Position numbers and translations under genes: made by a program. Positions 6,031-6,316 of a stretch of DNA of 6,316 nt are shown here, in pieces (positions within the stretch are counted from its first letter, which is position 1; each line of letters opens with the position of its first letter). Under the pieces are notes generated by a model that ran no database searches, was not told the DNA's origin, and saw nothing but the letters and a program-made list of their open reading frames with translations. This stretch comes from Calditrichota bacterium. Lineage in GTDB: Bacteria > Zhuqueibacterota > Zhuqueibacteria > Zhuqueibacterales > Geothermadaptataceae. The stretch is taken from NCBI GenBank assembly GCA_008501545.1, contig QQUM01000776.1, positions 1 to 6,316 of the forward strand, given 5' to 3'.

Positions 6031-6106
6031 AGTTCGTAGTGAAGACTTCAGTCTCTTTCAAATGCTCTTGCCGCCGGGAAAAAGGCTGAAGCCTTCACTA
6101 CAAACT
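6031..6106. repeat. Large imperfect inverted repeat, possibly a dispersed REP- or MITE-like element
   Basis: The left arm (6032-6053) contains GTAGTGAAGACTTCAGTC. The right arm (6084-6105) reads GGCTGAAGCCTTCACTAC plus AAAC. Over 22 nt the arms differ at three places, one of which still pairs as G-T. Pairing continues inward with one mismatch through 6059/6078, leaving a loop of about 18 nt at 6060-6077. It lies between the glycosyltransferase gene and gap. No transposase, target duplication or T-tail was seen. It could fold in the RNA and protect or end the transcript, but its form suggests a non-autonomous repeat. Confidence 0.7.
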
Positions 6107-6151
6107 TATTTATCCCCTGAACTTATCGACACGATTTGGGAATTGAATATT

Positions 6152-6176
6152 GAAATTGATTATTGGAAATTGATTA
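6152..6176 (+). repeat. Two-copy GAAATTGATTA direct repeat, 14-nt period
   Basis: Identical 11-mers are at 6152-6162 and 6166-6176 in an AT-rich run just before gap. The period and sequence resemble the TTGATTGTTG repeat at 3800-3823. The rest of the spacer (5962-6185) holds only the hairpin elements described. Confidence 0.5.
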
Positions 6177-6185
6177 CCAACCAGG

Positions 6186-6316
6186 TTACGTATAGGAATT
6201 AATGGATTCGGGCGCATCGGACGCGCAATTTTTCGAAACAATATCGTAAAAAACGCCTTTCAGGTCTTCGCTATAAACGACATTAATCCGGATATCGATA
6301 ATATCGCCTACCAATT
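6186..6316 (+). CDS. gap: Glyceraldehyde-3-phosphate dehydrogenase, N-terminal part; no canonical start codon
   Basis: The frame reads RIGINGFGRIGRAIFR (6189-6236), followed by VFAINDINPDIDNIAY (6264-6311). This is the NAD-binding start of glycolytic GAPDH (GFGRIGR loop and the AIND segment that ends the second strand). The enzyme converts glyceraldehyde-3-phosphate to 1,3-bisphosphoglycerate in the cytosol. The gene runs off the window, so the catalytic Cys is not visible. Homology begins within a residue or two of where the initiator Met is expected, but the codons from the upstream in-frame TGA (6171-6173) onward are TTA, CCA, ACC, AGG, TTA, CGT, ATA, with no ATG, GTG or TTG. The other two frames are closed at once by TAG (6193-6195) and TAA (6200-6202), so a simple frameshift does not help. 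Options are an ATA (6192) or ATT (6198) start, a sequencing error (TTA 6186 is one change from TTG), or a damaged gene. Identity is very secure; the start is unresolved. Confidence 0.9.

Noticed and set aside
6031..6106. Rho-independent terminator of the glycan operon
   Set aside because: The stem is far longer than usual, the loop is about 18 nt, and neither side has a T-run; a repeat element fits better.

Overview
The window carries part of a surface-glycan (LPS, O-antigen or capsule type) biosynthesis cluster. All genes read on the + strand, and a housekeeping gap gene begins at the right edge. The DNA looks moderate in GC (mid-40s by eye, not computed), start sites have AGGAG/GGAA-type ribosome-binding sequences, and there is no tRNA, rRNA, transposase or CRISPR array. 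The glycan gene set and the repeat-rich spacers suggest a Gram-negative-type bacterium, perhaps from a poorly cultured phylum. The sequence alone does not fix the taxon.

Left block (1-1680): the C-terminal 217 residues of a DegT/DnrJ/EryC1/StrS-fold PLP protein overlap by 14 nt with an NAD(P)-dependent sugar epimerase/reductase that resembles GDP-fucose synthase. The PLP protein has His where aminotransferases of this family carry the Schiff-base Lys, which is the signature of the 3-dehydratase branch (ColD, RfbH/E1). Together the pair recalls the ColD/ColC step of deoxysugar synthesis.

Middle block (2005-5106): a 324-nt gap without genes precedes a short MptE/Maf/GT42-like protein (2005-2697). 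A second DegT-family enzyme that keeps its Lys follows (2718-3779), then a B12-binding-domain radical SAM protein (3847-5106). The first two are 20 nt apart and the third follows after 67 nt, so they probably form one transcript.

Right block (5107-6316): the 3' end of the radical SAM gene runs into an octamer tandem repeat. A spacer follows with an extended -10 promoter candidate and a heptamer tandem repeat sharing the ACGTTT core, then a GT8-like glycosyltransferase (5254-5961). Next is a 224-nt spacer with a large imperfect inverted repeat (6031-6106) and AT-rich direct repeats. At the edge is the unmistakable N-terminus of glyceraldehyde-3-phosphate dehydrogenase, for which no ATG, GTG or TTG start is available.

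Working model (inference): the PLP enzymes and the SDR build one or more unusual deoxy or amino nucleotide sugars, the radical SAM enzyme may modify the sugar or glycan, and the GT8 and MptE-like proteins transfer residues. The points most worth a second look are the Lys-to-His PLP protein, the short MptE/GT42-like protein, the B12 radical SAM protein in a glycan setting, the two related tandem repeats around one promoter, the dispersed-looking inverted repeat, and the gap gene without a normal start.
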